This document shows positions 1 to 6,751 of a stretch of DNA of 40,833 nt, piece by piece. The notes under the pieces were generated by a model, which was not told where the DNA came from, searched no databases, and saw only the letters and a list, made by a program, of their open reading frames with translations. The stretch is from JBDSKH01 sp050245915. Its GTDB lineage: Bacteria > Actinomycetota > Actinomycetes > Actinomycetales > Microbacteriaceae. Position 1 is the stretch's first letter, and every line of letters begins with the position of its first letter. The DNA lies in NCBI GenBank assembly GCA_050245915.1, contig JBFWWZ010000024.1:1-40833 (forward strand), in the 5' to 3' direction. The position numbers and the translations under genes were made by a program.

Positions 1-107
1 CGAACGAGAAGCAGGAGTTCTTCAACGTCACCGTGTCGCTGCAGCGCGCCAACGGCTGGATCGAGTGGCGCGTCGACAACTGGGGCATCTACTCGATGGC
101 CTCGTAG
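1..107 (+). CDS. C-terminal end of an unidentified protein (5' truncated)
   Basis: An open frame runs in from the window edge (first full codon at 3) and stops at TAG 105-107. It gives 34 residues rich in aromatic and polar residues, including GWIEWRVDNWGIYS. The codons are strongly GC-biased and a ribosome site for the next gene follows directly, so this looks like a real gene end. No family can be named from so short a piece. It probably shares a transcript with the next gene, whose start is 33 nt downstream. Confidence 0.6.
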   Translation, partial: NEKQEFFNVTVSLQRANGWIEWRVDNWGIYSMAS

Positions 108-139
108 CACCAGCTGACAACGACCCGGAGGGAGAAGCG

Positions 140-1036
140 GTGACGACAGAACAGACGACGCGTGTCGTCCCTGCCGGGTGGTACCAGGACCCGGCAGACG
201 ACGCCAAGGTGCGCTGGTGGAACGGGATCACCTGGACCGAGCACGTCGAGCAGAAGCCCGCCGGCGCCGGAGCAGCGGTCGCGGGTGCGCTCGCCATCGA
301 GGGCGGTTCGAGCGACGACGTCCAGATCCAGCAGCTCGAGCGTCAGTTCGACCCCGAGATGTCGCGCCGCGCATCGATGGCGATCGATCACCGCGGCCCC
401 GACACCGGCACCATCCCCATCCAGGGTGTTGCGGTGCCGCGTCCGAAGGCGCCCAGCACCAGCACCGCCTCGGCGATGCTGCTGGCGTTCATCCCGCTCT
501 TCACCACGGTGCTGTCGGTGGTTGCCGCGTACGTGTTCTTCTACGTCACCGCGACACCGCTCGTGTTCGCCGCGGCCGTCGTGCTGTGGATCATGGGCTT
601 CCTCTGGGCGATCGGCGACAGCCGGGCCCTTCAGACCCGCGGACTCCCCGCGCCGAGCGCGCTCCTCGCGCTCGCGCTGCCGGTCGTCGGCCCGCTGATC
701 TACCTCATCGTGCGCCGTGCCCGTGTGGCCGGCGCGCTGCCGCTTCTCACGTTCATCGGCCTCTTGCTGGTCGCGGTGGTGCTTCCGGTCGGCCTCGGGG
801 TCGCCGGTGCCGTGCCCACCGTGTCGAAGGCCCTCGAGGTGCAGGGCGCGGTGAGCAACGACCTGGTCGGCTCGGGAGCCGCGACCGCTGTCACCTGCCC
901 GCCGATCCTCGAAGCGACCGCCGCCGGCAGTGTCTTCACCTGCGACGCCGTCACTCCCGCGGGCGACACGGTGAACGTCTGGGTGAGCATCGACGACGAG
1001 GACGGCAACTTCAGCTGGGCCCTGTCGAACCGCTGA
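140..1036 (+). CDS. DUF2510 membrane protein with DUF4333-like C-terminus
   Basis: 298 aa from GTG 140, preceded by GGAGGGAG; an upstream ATG at 65 is in frame but overlaps the previous gene and has no ribosome site. Residues ~10-36 carry the DUF2510 signature (PAGWYQDP...RWWNG..WTEH), a small domain common at the N-terminus of actinobacterial membrane proteins. A linker (~40-110) follows, then about four hydrophobic segments (~115-225). The end (~240-298) is an extracellular domain with two Cys (VTCP...FTCD), as in DUF4333. The family's function is unknown; a role in envelope sensing or maintenance is inference. Confidence 0.85.
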   Translation: MTTEQTTRVVPAGWYQDPADDAKVRWWNGITWTEHVEQKPAGAGAAVAGALAIEGGSSDDVQIQQLERQFDPEMSRRASMAIDHRGPDTGTIPIQGVAVPRPKAPSTSTASAMLLAFIPLFTTVLSVVAAYVFFYVTATPLVFAAAVVLWIMGFLWAIGDSRALQTRGLPAPSALLALALPVVGPLIYLIVRRARVAGALPLLTFIGLLLVAVVLPVGLGVAGAVPTVSKALEVQGAVSNDLVGSGAATAVTCPPILEATAAGSVFTCDAVTPAGDTVNVWVSIDDEDGNFSWALSNR

Positions 1037-1065
1037 GAGGCTCTTGCATCGGCGGGCAGACCGCG

Positions 1066-1071
1066 TAACGT
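1066..1071 (+). promoter_or_regulatory. -10 hexamer TAACGT, leaderless start
   Basis: The hexamer sits 6 nt before ATG 1078, which would put the transcription start on the start codon. No Shine-Dalgarno sequence is seen before that ATG. Confidence 0.45.
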
Positions 1072-1077
1072 ACCGGC

Positions 1078-1230
1078 ATGACCGGACGTCACGCCTCGGC
1101 CACCGATGTCGACGACGAGGCCCTCGCGGCCCAGCCGCAGGAGCCGGGAGCGCACCGAGCGGAGGCAGAAGAACCGGCACCCTCGGCCAAGCCCCCGGGT
1201 CGTCGCGCAACGAAGAAGGAGCCCTCATGA
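1078..1230 (+). CDS. Small hydrophilic protein, 50 aa
   Basis: A short frame starting MTGRHAS and ending ATKKEPS, rich in Ala, Glu and Pro, with a basic C-terminus. Its TGA (1228-1230) overlaps the ATG of the next small ORF as ATGA, a normal sign of translational coupling. A leaderless-type -10 (TAACGT) lies 6 nt upstream. The protein has no recognisable domain and looks disordered. The overlap and the promoter are the case for a real gene; codon use is GC-rich but uninformative at this length. Confidence 0.5.
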   Translation: MTGRHASATDVDDEALAAQPQEPGAHRAEAEEPAPSAKPPGRRATKKEPS

Positions 1231-1412
1231 CGCAGAACGACGACCGGATCGCGGACGCCATCCGCGCTCGCGAGTCCCTCGAACACGAGAACGGCGACCT
1301 CGACCTGCTCGCCGAAGGGCTCGGCGCCGGGCGTCTTCCGGGTGAGGCGCAGATCGCCGCCGAGAAACTCGACTCCGACGACGACGTCACCGACGAGACC
1401 ACGACCGACTGA
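1227..1412 (+). CDS. Small acidic protein, 61 aa
   Basis: Starts at ATG 1227 with AAGAAGGA 6 nt upstream and overlaps the preceding small ORF by 4 nt (ATGA). The product (MTQNDDRIADAIRARESL...DVTDETTTD) is strongly acidic with a possible central helix and an Asp/Thr-rich tail. No transmembrane segment or known domain is seen. It probably belongs to a two-gene unit with the 50-aa ORF, with opposite charge character in their C-termini. Function is unknown. Confidence 0.65.
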   Translation: MTQNDDRIADAIRARESLEHENGDLDLLAEGLGAGRLPGEAQIAAEKLDSDDDVTDETTTD

Positions 1413-1427
1413 GTCAGACCCGCTCCG

Positions 1428-1433
1428 TAGGCT
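1428..1433 (+). promoter_or_regulatory. -10 hexamer TAGGCT, leaderless start
   Basis: TAGGCT lies 6 nt before GTG 1440 and supports that codon as both the transcription and the translation start. Confidence 0.6.
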
Positions 1434-1439
1434 GGTGAG

Positions 1440-2120
1440 GTGCGACTGCTCCTCATCCGCCACGGCCAGACGCCCGCGAACGTGCGCGGCGAGCTCGCCA
1501 CCGCGCGCCCCGGCCCCGGCCTGACGCCGCTCGGTGAAGAGCAGGCGGCCGCGATCCCGGATGCGGTGGCCGGTGAGCGGATCGCCGCGATCTACGTCTC
1601 CGCGCTCACCCGCACCTGGGCGACGGCTGCTCCGCTCGCGCACGCGATCGGCCTCGAGCCCGTGGTGCGGGAGGGGCTGGAGGAGATCGAGGCCGGAGAT
1701 CTCGAAGACCGCAACGACATGCCGAGCGTGATGGCGTACGTCCAGCCCGCCTTCGGCTGGGCACGAGGCGAGCTCGACGCCCGCGTCCCCGGCTCGATCG
1801 ACGGGCACGAGTTCTTCGCGCGCTTCGACGCGGCGATCGACGCGATCGCGGCGCAGCACCCCGATGACACCGTTGTCGTCGTCTCGCACGGTGCGGCGAT
1901 CCGGGTGTGGACGGCGTCGCGGGCGATGAACCTGCACGCCGACTCGCACCACATCCGGCACCTCGACAACACCGGCGTGGTCGTGCTGAACGGCTCCCCC
2001 GCAGACGGCTGGGTCGCCGAGACCTGGGCCGGGCAGCCGATCGGCGGCGACGCGCTGGCGGACCCGACCGCCGCCGACCCGACGGGAGACGCCGACCCGA
2101 CGGGAGACGCGGACGCGTGA
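1440..2120 (+). CDS. Histidine phosphatase family protein
   Basis: 226 aa from a leaderless GTG. The N-terminus LLLIRHGQT carries the RHG motif (R7-H8-G9, H8 being the phosphate acceptor), followed by a conserved acidic stretch EEIEAGDLE and the second catalytic His in VVVVSHGAA. This is the phosphoglycerate mutase-like / broad-specificity phosphatase fold; the substrate cannot be told. The C-terminus (~205-226) is a low-complexity Asp/Pro/Thr tail made by an 18-bp tandem repeat. Its TGA overlaps the GTG of the next gene (GTGA), so the two are likely cotranslated. Confidence 0.9.
   Translation: MRLLLIRHGQTPANVRGELATARPGPGLTPLGEEQAAAIPDAVAGERIAAIYVSALTRTWATAAPLAHAIGLEPVVREGLEEIEAGDLEDRNDMPSVMAYVQPAFGWARGELDARVPGSIDGHEFFARFDAAIDAIAAQHPDDTVVVVSHGAAIRVWTASRAMNLHADSHHIRHLDNTGVVVLNGSPADGWVAETWAGQPIGGDALADPTAADPTGDADPTGDADA
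2076..2111 (+). repeat. 18-bp tandem repeat inside the histidine phosphatase gene
   Basis: Two nearly identical 18-bp units (2076-2093 and 2094-2111, differing in the last base) encode DPTGDA twice. A looser third copy (DPTAA) precedes them. This is a likely slippage-derived tail outside the catalytic fold. Confidence 0.8.
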
Positions 2121-2815
2121 CCAGCGTGGAAGGCAGGGCGTGGGCGGACGTGCGGAACGAACTGTTCGGCGAGCCGTACATGGTGTGGCACGACGGTCCC
2201 GAGTTCTCCGGGTTGCGCGACGCGTGGCGCCGAGAGCCGGAGGCGCTGCTCGAGCAGCTGTTCGCCGGCATGGCCGAAGACGATCCGCTCGCCTCGCAGT
2301 CGCTCGCCGAACTCGACCCGCCACCCACCGGCGAGACGCTGCAGCGGGTGGTCGCGATGCTCGAGCAGCATCTGCCGACCAGCCACCCGGCGACGCGGGT
2401 GCAGATCGGGATGGCGCTGGTGCGGCTGACGAACGACGAGACCTGGGCGCGTGCGGTCGCCCAGGTGCTCGACGGGGGCGCGAGCTTCTGGAGCGACCAG
2501 ATCGACGCGGCGATGGCGCTGCGCCGGGTCGCGCCGACCCCCGAGCTGCGCACCGCGCTGCTGCACGGCGTCGTCGACCCCGAGTATCTGGTGCGCTACC
2601 ACTCCGCCAACACCTTGCGGCACTGGAACGGTCTCGACGGCGAGGTCGAGAGCGACGAGGCGATGTTCGACGATCTGACGACAGACGACGACCCGGAGGC
2701 GTGGAAACGCGTGGCCGACCGGCTCGCCCAAAGCCTGAGGGCCCAGCCGGACCAGCAGCACAGAGATCGGGCCCCCGTCGCGATGACGGGGGCCCGATCT
2801 GTGCGGGTCGAGTAG
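2117..2815 (+). CDS. HEAT-repeat-like hypothetical protein
   Basis: 232 aa from GTG 2117, which overlaps the upstream stop by 4 nt. The product is helical. Its second half (~85-205) has repeats resembling HEAT units (Q-I-G-M-A-L-V-R-L / A-A-M-A-L-R-R-V / H-S-A-N-T-L), suggesting a protein-binding scaffold. The last ~17 codons (from 2764) are a strong terminator-type hairpin, and the final Val-Glu-stop comes from a REP-like repeat (GTC GAG TAG). The native C-terminus therefore probably ended earlier and the present end is read-through sequence. Function is unknown. Confidence 0.75.
   Translation: MTSVEGRAWADVRNELFGEPYMVWHDGPEFSGLRDAWRREPEALLEQLFAGMAEDDPLASQSLAELDPPPTGETLQRVVAMLEQHLPTSHPATRVQIGMALVRLTNDETWARAVAQVLDGGASFWSDQIDAAMALRRVAPTPELRTALLHGVVDPEYLVRYHSANTLRHWNGLDGEVESDEAMFDDLTTDDDPEAWKRVADRLAQSLRAQPDQQHRDRAPVAMTGARSVRVE
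2764..2800. terminator. Strong intrinsic-terminator-like hairpin
   Basis: A perfect 16-bp stem (2764-2779 with 2785-2800) closes a 5-nt loop. There is no clear T-tract. It lies inside the last codons of the HEAT-like ORF and before the convergent M28 peptidase gene, so it could serve both strands. Confidence 0.75.
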
Positions 2816-2840
2816 CCGCGGGATGCGGCGTATCGAGACC
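2806..2840. repeat. REP-like palindromic repeat, copy 1
   Basis: A 35-bp unit beginning GGTCGAGTAG and ending TATCGAGACC, with imperfect self-complementary arms (GGTC..GACC). It lies between convergent genes and supplies the TAG stop of the HEAT-like ORF. Related units are at 4624, 5865, 5911 and 18478. Confidence 0.8.
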
Positions 2841-2846
2841 TAGGGC

Positions 2847-4457
2847 CTACTTGCCGCCCCAGCGGTCACCTTTGTCGCCGTGACCGTTGCCGTTGCCCCA
2901 GCCCCAGCCCCAGTCGCCGTGACCGTTGCCGTGACCCCAGTTGCCGTGGCCGCCGTGGTGGCCGCCGTGACCGGGGTGGTTGCGCACGTTGCCGTAGACG
3001 TACACCGCGTGAGCGACGGCGTCAGCCATCTTCTCCAGAACGACCTTGTCGACGTTCTGCGTGGTGTCGCACGCCTGGTGGTAGCACGGGTCGTACGGCT
3101 CACCGGCGGTTCCGCCGAACGTCGCGGCCTCCTCGTCGGTCTTGATGCCTTCAGCGCCCGTGAACAGGCCACCGGCGGGGATGCCGGCGTTGATGAACCC
3201 GAAGTAGTCCGAGCGTCCGTCGAACGCCGTCGGCGCCGTCGGGATGCCCTGCGAGGCGAAGTAGTCGTTGAAGACCGCTTCGATCTCGGCCGAGCCCTCG
3301 GGGCCGGCCTCGCCGAACGCGTCGCCGTCACCGTCGTACACGAAGTTCACCGAGTTCGGCGAACCGACCATGTCGAAGTTCAGGTTCAGCGCCGTGTTGG
3401 CCGCCTGCTCGTCGGTCAGCTGCGAGACGTAGTAGTTCGAGCCCTGCAGCCCGTCCTCCTCGCCGCTCCACCAGGCGAACACGATCTGGTTGCCGACCTT
3501 CGACTTCGTCTTCGCCAGCTGGATCGCGACCTCGAGGATCGTCGCGCTGCCGGAGCCGTTGTCGTTGATGCCGGGACCCTCAGCCACCGAGTCCAGGTGG
3601 GCGCCCACCACGACCTGCTTGGTCGGGTCGCCCTTCTTGGTCTTCGCGATCAGGTTGAACGTGTCGATGGTGGTGGTGGTCGTCTCCACCGCGATGCGCA
3701 CCGTCGTCGCCGGGTCGGCGGCGAGCGCCTCACCGATCTCGAACGAGGTGCCGAGCACCGGGATGGTGGCGCCGACCGCGCCGAGCGTTCCGAGGATGAC
3801 ACCGAAGCGGTCGTCACCGGGAACGTCGTTGCCCTGGTTGAAGATGACGACACCGACAGCGCCGGCGGCTTCCGCGTTGGCGGCCTTCGTCGCGAAGTCG
3901 CAGCTGCCGCGCTGGATGAGGGCCACGTTGCCGGCCGTGAAGCCCGCGAAGTCCTCCGCCTCGCATCCACTGGTCGACGCGCGGTCGCCCTCGAGGTTGA
4001 GGTCGACGGCCTGGACGGTGGCGCCGTCGACGGTGCCTTCGCCCGTGTAGTCCATCGGATAGAACTGCTCCTGCAGCACGTAGTCCGTTGCCGTCGGGGT
4101 CACCTGCGAGAACTCGGCGAGATCGAGGTTGATCTTGTCGTAGCTGAACGGCTGACGCTCGGTCTGATAGCCCGCGCGGTGCAGCTGCTGCTCGATGTAC
4201 TCCGCCGACTGGACGTGCCCGGCGGTGCCCGCCGAACGGGTGCCCCCGTTGCGGTCCGCGATCTTCTGCAGAGCGGCCAGATGCTTGGCGATGTTGTCGG
4301 CGGTGACCGCCTTGCGCAGGACTGCGGAGCCCTTGTCGCCGTGTCCGCCGGTCGTCTGCTCTGGGGCAGCGATGGCGGGTGATGTCAGTCCGACGGCGAG
4401 GATCGCCCCCGTCAGAATGGCGGCTGCCGAGAGTGCCCGGCGGCGTGGTTCGGTCAT
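2847..4457 (-). CDS. Secreted M28-family aminopeptidase with PA domain and Gly/His/Trp-rich tail
   Basis: 536 aa. The ATG at 4457 is chosen over one at 4481 because AAAGGGGAAG lies just upstream. A Sec signal peptide (RRR, hydrophobic core, ...SPAIA-APE, ~1-30) is followed by a PA insert domain (~120-245, LIQRGSCDF..K...A...GAVGVVIFN) and the peptidase domain. The di-zinc ligand motifs are present: AHLDS, IND-NGSG, SGEEDG, NFDMVG and the late YHQACD. It should act extracellularly as a zinc aminopeptidase. The last ~45 residues are a repetitive Gly/His/Trp/Asn tail with HGDKG, also found just after the signal peptide; metal or surface binding by it is inference. Confidence 0.92.
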   Translation of the reverse strand: MTEPRRRALSAAAILTGAILAVGLTSPAIAAPEQTTGGHGDKGSAVLRKAVTADNIAKHLAALQKIADRNGGTRSAGTAGHVQSAEYIEQQLHRAGYQTERQPFSYDKINLDLAEFSQVTPTATDYVLQEQFYPMDYTGEGTVDGATVQAVDLNLEGDRASTSGCEAEDFAGFTAGNVALIQRGSCDFATKAANAEAAGAVGVVIFNQGNDVPGDDRFGVILGTLGAVGATIPVLGTSFEIGEALAADPATTVRIAVETTTTTIDTFNLIAKTKKGDPTKQVVVGAHLDSVAEGPGINDNGSGSATILEVAIQLAKTKSKVGNQIVFAWWSGEEDGLQGSNYYVSQLTDEQAANTALNLNFDMVGSPNSVNFVYDGDGDAFGEAGPEGSAEIEAVFNDYFASQGIPTAPTAFDGRSDYFGFINAGIPAGGLFTGAEGIKTDEEAATFGGTAGEPYDPCYHQACDTTQNVDKVVLEKMADAVAHAVYVYGNVRNHPGHGGHHGGHGNWGHGNGHGDWGWGWGNGNGHGDKGDRWGGK

Positions 4458-4535
4458 GTGTCTTCCCCTTTGATCGGTCACATGTGTCGAATGCCGCGGA
4501 GGGCGCGAGTCGCCCCCACGACCCGACCGAAGCTA

Positions 4536-4561
4536 CCCCCGTATGGGGGCCGCATACGGGG
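4536..4561. promoter_or_regulatory. Overlapping GC-rich palindromes upstream of the M28 peptidase
   Basis: Two overlapping inverted repeats: five C, GTAT, five G (4536-4549), and CCCCGTATG...CATACGGGG (4537-4545 / 4553-4561). They lie ~80 bp before the peptidase ATG. A C-run/4-nt/G-run arrangement resembles CsoR/RcnR-type metal-repressor operators, but no such regulator is in the window. The regulatory role is a guess from shape. Confidence 0.4.
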
Positions 4562-4623
4562 TTCACACGGACCTCAGAGGCTGCGGTCCCCTGTATGCCC
4601 CACCCGGTGTACCCCGCCCTGCT

Positions 4624-4656
4624 GGTTGAGTAGCCGCGCAGCGGCGTATCGAAACC
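4624..4656. repeat. REP-like palindromic repeat, copy 2
   Basis: A 33-bp unit (GGTTGAGTAGCCGC...GGCGTATCGAAACC) diverged at two positions from the other copies. It lies directly downstream of the HTH gene's stop, in the 203-bp gap before the peptidase promoter. Confidence 0.75.
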
Positions 4657-4660
4657 CGCG

Positions 4661-5107
4661 TCAGTCCAGGAACACCCGTTTGTACGTCCGCCCGTCGTCG
4701 AGCGTGATCGTCTCGCTGCGCAGCTGCCCGCGCGAGATGCGCTGGTACACGCCCTGCACGCTGATGCCGAAATGCCGGGCGGCGTCGGCGACGCTCATCC
4801 CCGGCAGGTCTGTCGGCTTGCTGCTCGGACGCTTGCTGCGCTGCCGCCCGGCCGCGTGCCGTGCCGCGATCTCGTCGTCGCTCCCCTGCCAGCGCCATTT
4901 CGCGGCGGCGGTGGTGAGGTTCGCGGCGTGGGCGATCGCGTCCCAGCTCACGCCGGCATCCAGGGCCTCGCGCACGGCGGCGAGGGTCGCGGGGTCGCGT
5001 TCCAGCGCGGCGATCAGGTTCCGGATGCCGGCGAGCCGGTCGAGCGGGTCGGTCGCGTTCTGTGCGGTTGCGATCGCATCCTGGGTCTGCTGGTCGAGGT
5101 GGGTCAC
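4661..5107 (-). CDS. Helix-turn-helix protein coupled to a DarT-like gene
   Basis: 148 aa from GTG 5107, overlapping the stop of the upstream DarT-like gene by 4 nt (GTGA). Two HTH-like stretches are visible: a central one (VSWDAIAHAANLTTAAAKWRW, ~53-75) and a C-terminal one (MSVADAARHFGISVQGVYQRISRG, ~107-130), separated by a basic linker (GRQRSKRPSSKP). It should bind DNA. The tight overlap suggests it acts with the ADP-ribosyltransferase, as autoregulator, antitoxin or targeting factor. It has no macrodomain, so it is not a DarG. Which of these roles is real cannot be told. Confidence 0.85.
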   Translation of the reverse strand: MTHLDQQTQDAIATAQNATDPLDRLAGIRNLIAALERDPATLAAVREALDAGVSWDAIAHAANLTTAAAKWRWQGSDDEIAARHAAGRQRSKRPSSKPTDLPGMSVADAARHFGISVQGVYQRISRGQLRSETITLDDGRTYKRVFLD

Positions 5108-5832
5108 TGGAACCACGGCGGGTACACCGCGACGCGGATGTCGTAGTCGGCGGCGGCGAGCAGGTCGCGCACCTGGTCGCGGATGGGTTCGTTGGCGACG
5201 CCGATCAGGGCGACCTCGTCGAACGCGACGGTGCTGCCGGCGAGGATCTCGGGCGCCTGCAGCTCGGGGTCGGCGGCTTTGGCGCGCCGGAGCAGGGTGC
5301 TCGCGTCGGTGACGCCGTGCGCGAAGCGGGTGGCGGGTGCTGCGGCATCCGCGTCGGCTGCGGTGATGTCGTCGCCGAGTTTCGTGGCGGGGACGGCGAG
5401 GAACACGAACTCGGTGGCTTTCGCGCCGCGCGCCGCGTCGGACCAGTGCGGGCCGTGGGCGCCATCCCGCTGTTCGAGCCAGCGTTCGGCGGTGGGGCTC
5501 GCGTAGAAGGCGACGCGCTGTGCGACGGTGGTGCCGTCGGCGAGATCGGCGGCCGCGCGGAGTTCGCGTGTGGTGGCGCTGCTGACGTCGACGGCGGGGG
5601 TGGCGTCGGCGCGGAGCTCACCGTCGGCGAGGATCTGCTCCAGGTTGCGCAGGTGCGTCACGTGGAAGAGCCGCAGGGTGCTGAGGCTGAACGGGGCAGG
5701 GGGCGGGGCGGCGGCCGGGCGGGCTGCTGTCGCCTTCTGGACGCGGACCGGCTTCGGCGCCTCGCGCTGCACGCGCGGGTAGCAGATGTCGCAGAGTCCG
5801 GCCTCGAATCCGTGGATGCATTCGTCGGCCAT
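5104..5832 (-). CDS. DarT-like (DUF4433) ADP-ribosyltransferase with N-terminal zinc motif
   Basis: 242 aa from ATG 5832, chosen because TATGGT lies 7 nt upstream; an ATG 12 nt earlier overlaps that box. Residues 5-19 form a short Cys/His motif (C5-x-H7...C14-x2-C17-x-P19) suggesting a small zinc knuckle. After a Pro/Ala linker comes a DUF4433-type domain: LFHVTHLRNLEQILADG (~55-71) matches the NAD-binding Y/F-H-x-T-H start of DarT, T-R89-E-L-R92 may hold the catalytic Arg, VAFYASP matches the PFYF.P segment, and APEILAG could supply the catalytic Glu. DarT enzymes ADP-ribosylate thymidine in ssDNA. Substrate and toxicity here are inference; no DarG lies nearby. Confidence 0.8.
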   Translation of the reverse strand: MADECIHGFEAGLCDICYPRVQREAPKPVRVQKATAARPAAAPPPAPFSLSTLRLFHVTHLRNLEQILADGELRADATPAVDVSSATTRELRAAADLADGTTVAQRVAFYASPTAERWLEQRDGAHGPHWSDAARGAKATEFVFLAVPATKLGDDITAADADAAAPATRFAHGVTDASTLLRRAKAADPELQAPEILAGSTVAFDEVALIGVANEPIRDQVRDLLAAADYDIRVAVYPPWFQ

Positions 5833-5839
5833 CTCTTCA

Positions 5840-5845
5840 ACCATA
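5840..5845 (-). promoter_or_regulatory. -10 hexamer TATGGT, leaderless start of the DarT-like gene
   Basis: On the minus strand TATGGT precedes ATG 5832 by 7 nt. Confidence 0.5.
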
Positions 5846-5864
5846 CCCCGGCGCGTGTTCTGCC

Positions 5865-5899
5865 GGTCGAGTAGCCGCCTCCGGCGGCGTATCGAGACC
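5865..5899. repeat. REP-like palindromic repeat, copy 3
   Basis: A 35-bp unit with near-perfect arms around GCCGCC-TCC-GGCGGC. It lies between the divergent DarT-like and lipoprotein genes, next to copy 4. Confidence 0.85.
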
Positions 5900-5910
5900 C
5901 GGGGCCCGGT

Positions 5911-5943
5911 GGTCGAGTAGCGGCGAAGCCGCGTGTCGAGACC
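5911..5943. repeat. REP-like palindromic repeat, copy 4
   Basis: A 33-bp unit 11 bp after copy 3 in the same orientation (GGTCGAGTAGCGGC...GCCGCGTGTCGAGACC). The pair sits just upstream of the lipoprotein promoter, an unusual place for this family. Confidence 0.85.
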
Positions 5944-5955
5944 CCCACGATCTAC

Positions 5956-5961
5956 TACGTT
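5956..5961 (+). promoter_or_regulatory. -10 hexamer TACGTT, leaderless start of the lipoprotein gene
   Basis: TACGTT precedes GTG 5968 by 6 nt. Confidence 0.5.
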
Positions 5962-5967
5962 CGTCTG

Positions 5968-6375
5968 GTGCCCTCTCGAGCCCCGTTCGTCGTCGCCCTC
6001 GTCGCTCTGACCCTCACCGGCTGCACGGCCGCCACCGATGACGAGCCGTCGTCCTGGTTCACGCCCGGCGCCGTGACCGCGGCGACCCCGACGGCGGCCG
6101 CTTCTGCACCCGCTGCACCTGTCGTGACCGAAGCCGCTCCCCCGGCGCCGGCGGCTGCTGCTCCTCCGGCGACGCTCGACTACGTGGGCACCGTCTCGAA
6201 ACGCTGGGGTGGATGCTTCAGCCGGCTCGCGATCGGCGACATCTACTACGACTCGGCGCGCGGGGTCGTGACGGCTGCGTTCCGGAACGGCGTGATCTCG
6301 TGGGCGGTGTCGGAAGGGGATCCCGCGGGGACTCCGGCGGATGACGCGTCTGCGGCGGCGTTGGAAGGGTGCTGA
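5968..6375 (+). CDS. Small putative lipoprotein
   Basis: 135 aa from a leaderless GTG. The N-terminus has a hydrophobic signal ending in the lipobox L16-T-G-C19, so C19 should be lipidated and the protein anchored on the outer face of the membrane. A Pro/Ala/Thr linker (~38-72) leads to a small domain (YVGTVSKRWGGCFSRLAIGDIYYD...ALEGC) with two Cys that could pair. No enzyme motif is seen. It stands alone between REP repeats and the lower-GC patch that follows. Function is unknown. Confidence 0.75.
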   Translation: MPSRAPFVVALVALTLTGCTAATDDEPSSWFTPGAVTAATPTAAASAPAAPVVTEAAPPAPAAAAPPATLDYVGTVSKRWGGCFSRLAIGDIYYDSARGVVTAAFRNGVISWAVSEGDPAGTPADDASAAALEGC

Positions 6376-6430
6376 AGGGCTGGGGGTTCCACGCTAGAGA
6401 GCGCCGAGACGTCACCTAAGGACCCCGACG

Positions 6431-6643
6431 TCATCCGTCCGAGCGTCCGCGCACGACGGCAAGACCCACGAACCGAAGGAGGCCGAGCCACGCCTTGCGC
6501 GTCACCGAGATGGCGATAAGAGCCAACAGTGGGCCGAACCACCAGTGGGTGACAACGTTGGTCCACAGTGCTTGGCCAAGGAGGACAAGCCCGTCCAATC
6601 GAGCTTCCCAAATGAGATCCCGCCACAGCGACCAGTCGAACAA
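6431..6643 (-). CDS. Small membrane protein divergent from the restriction enzyme gene
   Basis: 70 aa from TTG 6643, with AGAAGGGAG a few nt upstream. It has two likely membrane segments (LVLLGQALW..., ~19-30, and WWFGPLLALIAISV, ~34-47) and a basic C-terminus (VRGRSDG). Base composition is lower in GC than the flanking genes and matches the SRA-HNH gene, from which it is separated by a 108-bp divergent promoter region. No family is recognised. The rare TTG start leaves some doubt that it is translated. Confidence 0.5.
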   Translation of the reverse strand: MFDWSLWRDLIWEARLDGLVLLGQALWTNVVTHWWFGPLLALIAISVTRKAWLGLLRFVGLAVVRGRSDG

Positions 6644-6676
6644 CCTCTACTCCCTTCTTGCGACTGTCTAGCAGCA

Positions 6677-6712
6677 GCGTCTGACGAAAAGGCTGCAGGC
6701 CTCGCGTCTGAC
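6677..6712. repeat. 9-bp direct repeat in the divergent promoter region
   Basis: GCGTCTGAC occurs at 6677-6685 and 6704-6712 (27-bp period), between the small membrane gene and the SRA-HNH gene. It could be a regulator site; no -35 is clear. A TAATGT hexamer ~27 bp before ATG 6752 may be the -10 of the restriction gene. Confidence 0.4.
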
Positions 6713-6751
6713 CTATACGGGTAATGTGCTCCTCAACTGCCTGGAGGTGAG

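Noticed and set aside
65..139. Upstream ATG (65) as the start of the DUF2510 protein
   Set aside because: It overlaps the previous gene's coding end and has no start signal; GTG 140 has a strong ribosome site.
5104..5832. Canonical DarTG toxin-antitoxin system
   Set aside because: No macrodomain DarG is encoded on either side; the partner is an HTH protein.
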